Shown: piece after piece, positions 6,147-8,858 of the stretch
Numbering within the stretch: position 1 is the stretch's first letter
How the letters are laid out: every line of letters starts with the position of its first letter
Assembly (NCBI RefSeq): GCF_900128505.1
Contig: NZ_LT669938.1
Location: 1 to 8,858 of the forward strand
Direction of reading: 5' to 3'
DNA from: Parabacteroides timonensis
GTDB taxonomy: Bacteria > Bacteroidota > Bacteroidia > Bacteroidales > Tannerellaceae
Length of the DNA: 8,858 nt
The notes under the pieces: generated by a model
Database searches by the model: none
Told to the model about the DNA's origin: nothing
Seen by the model: only the letters and a program-made list of their open reading frames with translations
Translations under genes and position numbers: made by a program

Positions 6147-6215
6147 GCAAGAGGAAACCGGGCTTTGCCCTGTTTTTCCTCTTGCCCTACGGGGTTATAG
6201 CTGAATATCAGCTAT
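6147..6215. other. Hairpin-rich candidate oriT upstream of the mobilization operon
   Basis: GCAAGAGGAAA (6147-6157) and TTTCCTCTTGC (6175-6185) form a perfect 11-bp stem. An inner GGGC/GCCC stem closes a 3-nt loop. The sequence CCTACGGGGTT follows, then a second perfect inverted repeat, ATAGCTGA (6197-6204) and TCAGCTAT (6208-6215). No rightward gene precedes it that would need a terminator. Relaxase nick regions in Bacteroides mobilizable elements usually sit upstream of btgA/mob genes and hold such stems. The nick site is not identified. Confidence 0.5.
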
Positions 6216-6224
6216 TTAAGTTTT

Positions 6225-6268
6225 TTAACCGCAATTAGTTTGAAATTGTGGTTAAAATTATACCTTTG
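6225..6268 (+). promoter_or_regulatory. Promoter and operator of the mobilization operon
   Basis: TTTG (6239-6242), 18 bp and TACCTTTG (6261-6268) form a Bacteroidetes promoter. The start codon at 6316 lies 47 bp beyond. TTAACCGCAATT (6225-6236) and AATTGTGGTTAA (6244-6255) form a 12-bp inverted repeat with one mismatch, and the -33 element lies between its arms. A dimeric ribbon-helix-helix protein bound here would block transcription, so autoregulation by the first gene product is likely. Confidence 0.65.
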
Positions 6269-6315
6269 TAAATCAGAGATTTAATAATATAATCAGCAAT
6301 TAAAATCGCAATTGT

Positions 6316-6921
6316 ATGGATAAGGAAACCACCACTTCTGTCACCATTGACCGAAAAACGTTTGCCCGGCTTGACAGGCTGGCAAAGTCCAATAATGTAT
6401 CAAAGAAAGACTTCCTTTCCTGTGCGCTGGAATACTTCGAGAAGTACGGCATCAACCCGGTTGAACATGAAAGCCCGGCAAGGGAAATGCAGAAACTTAT
6501 CAAACGCTGTGATCAGGTGATAGCGTTCATCAGGAAGCAGGAGCAGGATTTCTTGCGTCCGGCTTGTGAAGCCATGGGCAGTACAAGCATGAGAGTGACC
6601 ATGAGCATGGACTCGATACTTACGGAAAAAAAGTTCAGCCAATACCAAAAGGACAATGACCTATTCATGCGTGATCTTGCGAGCCTTGCCGGGGTAAGGG
6701 AACAGGCTTTAGACCGGACGGAAAAGGCAGTCGGTCAGTCGAGGGATATGCTTCTGAAGAACCAACAAGCCATTTACACAAGGCTGGAAGCTGTGACGCA
6801 AAGGCAGGAGAAGATTTTCTCCTATATCGCAAGCTATATCGATGCGAAAGGGAAAGCCGGTCTTTTCGATGATATAAAAGCCTTGTACAAGGACGAGAAG
6901 AACAAAAGGGAAAAGAAATGA
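6316..6921 (+). CDS. BtgA/MobC-like mobilization accessory protein (ribbon-helix-helix)
   Basis: The protein has 201 residues. The N-terminus carries a ribbon-helix-helix domain: TTSVTIDRKTFARLDRLAKS (about 6-25), then VSKKDFLSCALEYFEKYG (about 28-45). The rest is mainly alpha-helical and charged, with KLIKRCDQVIAFIRKQEQDF and a long C-terminal helical region ending in KDEKNKREKK. It looks like the BtgA type of Bacteroides transfer factor, which binds oriT DNA and assists the relaxase. Its TGA overlaps the relaxase ATG (ATGA, 6918-6921), so the two are translationally coupled. A second protein with a similar N-terminus is encoded at 2977-3498. The family call rests on the sequence pattern and on gene order. 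Confidence 0.8.
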   Translation: MDKETTTSVTIDRKTFARLDRLAKSNNVSKKDFLSCALEYFEKYGINPVEHESPAREMQKLIKRCDQVIAFIRKQEQDFLRPACEAMGSTSMRVTMSMDSILTEKKFSQYQKDNDLFMRDLASLAGVREQALDRTEKAVGQSRDMLLKNQQAIYTRLEAVTQRQEKIFSYIASYIDAKGKAGLFDDIKALYKDEKNKREKK

Positions 6922-7796
6922 ACGTGAAGATACAGGGAGGCGGTAACGGCACTTATGCCAATACCGGCAGTTGTGTTTCGGTGACGAACTATCTCCAGCA
7001 TGAAGACTTGGAGAGGATGAAGAACGGGGAGGAGGTGCAGCCGTTCTTCAACCAGTTCCGGGACTACGTGAGTGCAAGGGAGGTCACGTTCAAGATAGAC
7101 AGCAACAAGGCTAAGTTAAGCCGTACTGACGCAAAGTTCTATGTCATCACCGTCAGCCCTTCGGAGAAGGAGCTGCACAGCATGGGCAGAACTCCGCAGG
7201 AACGTGCGGAAGCCTTACGGCGGTACATCCGAAAGGACGTGATGAGAAACTATGCGGAGGGCTTCGGAAAAGGCTTGAAAAGCGATGATGTGGAATATTA
7301 CGCAAAGATCCATTTCAACCGGGACGGTGACAGTGACAGCGATATGCACGCACATATCATCGTCAGTCGGAAAGACCGGAGCAACACCAAGAAGTTAAGC
7401 CCTAAAACGAACCATACAGGGAAGAAGAACTGCGGCAACGTGAAGGGAGGTTTTGACCGGACGGATTTTTTCCGGAAGTGTGAAAGCTCTTTTGATCGGC
7501 GCATGGGGTTTGACCGGGAACCGGAGGAAAGCTTCGACTATCTTAATGCCGTCAAGAACGGAAGCCCGGCGGAAATAGCCCGGCAGGTGGAACGTGCGGA
7601 ACGCATCAGAAAGGAGAAATGGGACAATCTCAAAGCGGAGCTTCAATCCCGGCAGGAACTGGAGAAGTCGAAAATTCAACAGGTGGAGAAAACGCAGGAC
7701 ATCGAGCAGCCTATCCCCAAGAAGCAGCAGCAGGAGGAAGATCTGGAACTCCGGCAGAAGCCCAAAAAGAGCAGAGGTTTCGGCATGGGGATGTAA
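6918..7796 (+). CDS. BtgB/DUF5712-like relaxase (mobilization protein)
   Basis: The protein has 292 residues. Relaxases nick oriT through a tyrosine and lead the strand into the recipient. The N-terminus GGGNGTYANTGSCVSVTNYL is typical of Bacteroides BtgB-like proteins; Tyr25 is a candidate nicking residue. The metal-binding triad is visible in KIHFNRDGDSDSDMHAHIIV: His132, His144 and His146 give the H...HxH motif of HUH relaxases. Residues 215-292 form a Lys/Glu/Gln-rich helical tail (RQELEKSKIQQVEKTQ) ending in KKSRGFGMGM, with no primase or helicase domain. The gene is coupled to the upstream accessory gene. No coupling protein or pilus genes are present, so transfer must borrow machinery from a resident conjugative element. 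Confidence 0.85.
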   Translation: MNVKIQGGGNGTYANTGSCVSVTNYLQHEDLERMKNGEEVQPFFNQFRDYVSAREVTFKIDSNKAKLSRTDAKFYVITVSPSEKELHSMGRTPQERAEALRRYIRKDVMRNYAEGFGKGLKSDDVEYYAKIHFNRDGDSDSDMHAHIIVSRKDRSNTKKLSPKTNHTGKKNCGNVKGGFDRTDFFRKCESSFDRRMGFDREPEESFDYLNAVKNGSPAEIARQVERAERIRKEKWDNLKAELQSRQELEKSKIQQVEKTQDIEQPIPKKQQQEEDLELRQKPKKSRGFGMGM

Positions 7797-8176
7797 TTTT
7801 TCTATTTTCCGGTTACAAAGGTAGCTACGCACGCCGCATTTGTAAAGGGACGTTTCACTCTCCGGGAAAAAAATCTCCTGTGCTCGCTTCGCTCGTGCGG
7901 TATTTTTTTCCCTTCGCCCTTGACAAATACTCTGTGCTTCGCTGGCAGGTGTTTAGGAAAAAAGAAAAAAAATGTTGTTCTTTGGTGGGGTGTCTGTTTT
8001 GTTATTTTGTTATCGGGATTTGTCCGCATGGTGGAGGAACTGCCCCGATCAGTTAGGCACGTAATATCATTTTGTAATAACCGGCAGATCGTTTTTATGG
8101 TGTAACACTCCGATATCGCTTCCTTTTTGCTTTTCACTTTTCATACGTGCAAATGCAAGAAGCCCCCAGCGAAAAC
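7797..8176. other. Noncoding stretch downstream of the relaxase gene
   Basis: No convincing gene is seen. A minus-strand frame of 111 codons (7802-8137) has low-complexity runs such as TTFFFFFPK and no recognisable domain. The stretch holds the inverted repeat at 7864-7912, A-rich and T-rich tracts, the octamer GCAAATGC (8148-8155) inverted at 8183-8190, and the approach to the long hairpin at 8177-8231. Confidence 0.5.
7864..7912. repeat. Perfect 11-bp inverted repeat with 27-nt loop
   Basis: GGGAAAAAAAT (7864-7874) pairs with ATTTTTTTCCC (7902-7912). The loop carries TCGCTTCGCTC (7884-7894), which also occurs at 5044-5054. It begins 68 bp after the relaxase stop codon and could end the mobilization transcript or serve as a DNA structure in replication or transfer. 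The G/C-at-base, A/T-at-top layout is unlike a usual terminator. Confidence 0.5.
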
Positions 8177-8231
8177 AAAGTCGCATTTGCCCCCCTAAAT
8201 CTTCAGTTTAGAGGATGAAAAATGCGACTTT
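8177..8231. repeat. Long two-tier hairpin of unknown role
   Basis: AAAGTCGCATTT (8177-8188) and AAATGCGACTTT (8220-8231) form a perfect 12-bp stem. Inside, CTAAA (8195-8199) and TTTAG (8207-8211) form a second stem around a 7-nt loop. There is no T tract on either side, so it is a poor intrinsic terminator. A single-strand initiation site, a recombination site or a structured RNA are possible roles. Confidence 0.5.
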
Positions 8232-8245
8232 CTATAAACAATAGC

Positions 8246-8285
8246 AAACGAAGCTGTCACACTTTTTGGACAGCCTCGTTTTTTT
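8246..8285 (+). terminator. Intrinsic terminator between the convergent mobilization and surface operons
   Basis: AACGAAGCTGTC (8247-8258) and GACAGCCTCGTT (8269-8280) pair with one mismatch around a 10-nt loop. A run of seven T (8279-8285) follows on the plus strand. It suits rightward transcripts from the mobilization operon. It also lies 19 bp beyond the stop codon of the leftward surface lipoprotein gene and could serve that transcript less strongly. Confidence 0.8.
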
Positions 8286-8303
8286 ATAAACATAAAAGAT
8301 CAC

Positions 8304-8858
8304 TTATTTATATTCTACAAGTGCTTTTCCATCATAGGTGACGATATCAATCGGATTTCCTGTCGCAGAAAGTTGGAATATGTTATTCTCAAAAGAAGCG
8401 GTTGTACCGTCTTCTGCGTATGTTTTTCCTATTTGATAGCCTACCAGTGCGATACCATATCCTATGGCCCCAGTCCCTCCAGTATTGAAAGTATATTTTT
8501 GCTCCTCGTTCCAAGTAGATTTGATGGTAGCGTTTTTTATGATAACATTAGTCTTTTTCAGCTCGAACGGGGTATCGGCACTGCTGTATGTTCCTCCGTC
8601 CACGGTCAGTGTGTTGGGATCTCCAGTTTCTTGGTTGGAAAGGTAAATAGCCGAGTGATTGCTATTGATAGTACAATTTTTCAGCGTGAAAGTAGAACCG
8701 GGGATCGTTCCATTCTGAGTAATTCCATTACCACTTCCATTAGCATTATTAATAACGGTATTCTCTAATGTTATATTCTGTTGTCTACCAACAACGATAC
8801 CGCTTGTTTTTTGGGCGTTGATGGTACAGTTCCTCATGACCAATGTACTATGTACCGC
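8304..8858 (-). CDS. C-terminal beta-helix part of the same fimbrillin-like lipoprotein (residues 431-614)
   Basis: This is the 3' part of the gene that starts at 1420. Bases 8729-8858 repeat 1-130, so only 8304-8728 is new. The first codon here is residue 431, and the frame is open to the TAA at 8306-8304. The sequence shows regular short beta-strand rungs with Asn, Thr and Ile in stacked positions (NITLENTVINN, FTLKNCTINS, LTVDGGTYSS, VIIKNATIKS, ASFENNIFQL). This is the pattern of pectate-lyase-like right-handed beta-helices. The protein ends after LVEYK, about 20 bp upstream of a stem-loop at 8285-8246 that can stop this transcript. I see no acidic cluster that would mark a lyase active site, so binding rather than catalysis is more likely, but this is weak evidence. 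Confidence 0.88.
   Translation of the reverse strand, partial: AVHSTLVMRNCTINAQKTSGIVVGRQQNITLENTVINNANGSGNGITQNGTIPGSTFTLKNCTINSNHSAIYLSNQETGDPNTLTVDGGTYSSADTPFELKKTNVIIKNATIKSTWNEEQKYTFNTGGTGAIGYGIALVGYQIGKTYAEDGTTASFENNIFQLSATGNPIDIVTYDGKALVEYK
8729..8858. repeat. Terminal overlap of a circular sequence (right copy)
   Basis: This is an exact copy of bases 1-130. It should be removed when the circle is closed. All of it lies inside the beta-helix part of the large surface lipoprotein gene, so features placed here are the same as those at 1-130. Confidence 0.96.

Noticed and set aside
7816..7823. TACCTTTG box on the minus strand, facing into the relaxase gene
   Set aside because: No -33 element at suitable spacing and no gene downstream. 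An antisense RNA cannot be excluded but is not supported.
7395..7832. Leu/Phe-rich frame of 145 codons on the minus strand that looks membrane-like
   Set aside because: It is fully antisense to the relaxase gene. The hydrophobic look comes from complementing its Lys/Glu/Gln codons.
7802..8137. Open frame of 111 codons on the minus strand after the relaxase gene
   Set aside because: It has low-complexity Phe and Thr runs, no domain and no promoter. It spans an inverted repeat and poly-A/T tracts.
1..8858. Terminal 130-bp repeats read as the ends of a transposon or phage
   Set aside because: They are direct, exact and lie within one continuous gene, which fits only circular closure.

Overview
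The window is one complete circular plasmid of a gut Bacteroidales species (Bacteroides, Phocaeicola or Parabacteroides type), linearised inside a gene. Bases 1-130 recur exactly at 8729-8858, and a 614-residue reading frame continues across the join, so the true circle is 8728 bp. The host assignment rests on promoters of the Bacteroidetes form (TTTG or TTG, 18-20 bp, TAnnTTTG), lipoprotein signal peptides followed by acidic residues, a Rep_3 initiator, BtgA/BtgB-like mobilization genes and fimbrillin-type proteins.

Backbone: an iteron origin (4813-4931) lies upstream of a leftward RepB/Rep_3 initiator (3804-4781), which is followed by a small unknown gene (3601-3792). A toxin-first HigB/HigA-like addiction pair (5257-5924, leftward) would stabilise the plasmid. 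Between this pair and the rightward mobilization operon lies a hairpin-rich segment that is the best oriT candidate (6147-6215). The operon encodes a ribbon-helix-helix accessory protein (6316-6921) whose stop codon overlaps the start of a HUH-type relaxase (6918-7796). No mating-pair-formation genes are present, so the plasmid looks mobilizable rather than self-transmissible. A second BtgA-like gene (2977-3498) has its own promoter but no relaxase, and abuts the 3' remnant of an IS481-like transposase (about 2645-2970).

Cargo: a leftward two-gene operon (2500 down to 1, continuing from 8728 to 8304) encodes two surface lipoproteins. The first (350 aa) has a fimbrillin / FimB-Mfa2-like fold. 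The second (614 aa) repeats the same landmarks and adds a right-handed beta-helix of about 300 residues at its C-terminus. A perfect Bacteroides-type promoter, an 11-bp leader hairpin, an insulating upstream terminator and a downstream terminator frame the unit. A plasmid-borne fimbrillin plus fimbrillin/beta-helix pair is the most unusual content here. A surface adhesin or pilus-tip role is inferred, not shown.

The 507 bp after the relaxase gene hold no convincing gene but contain two long perfect inverted repeats and a terminator.
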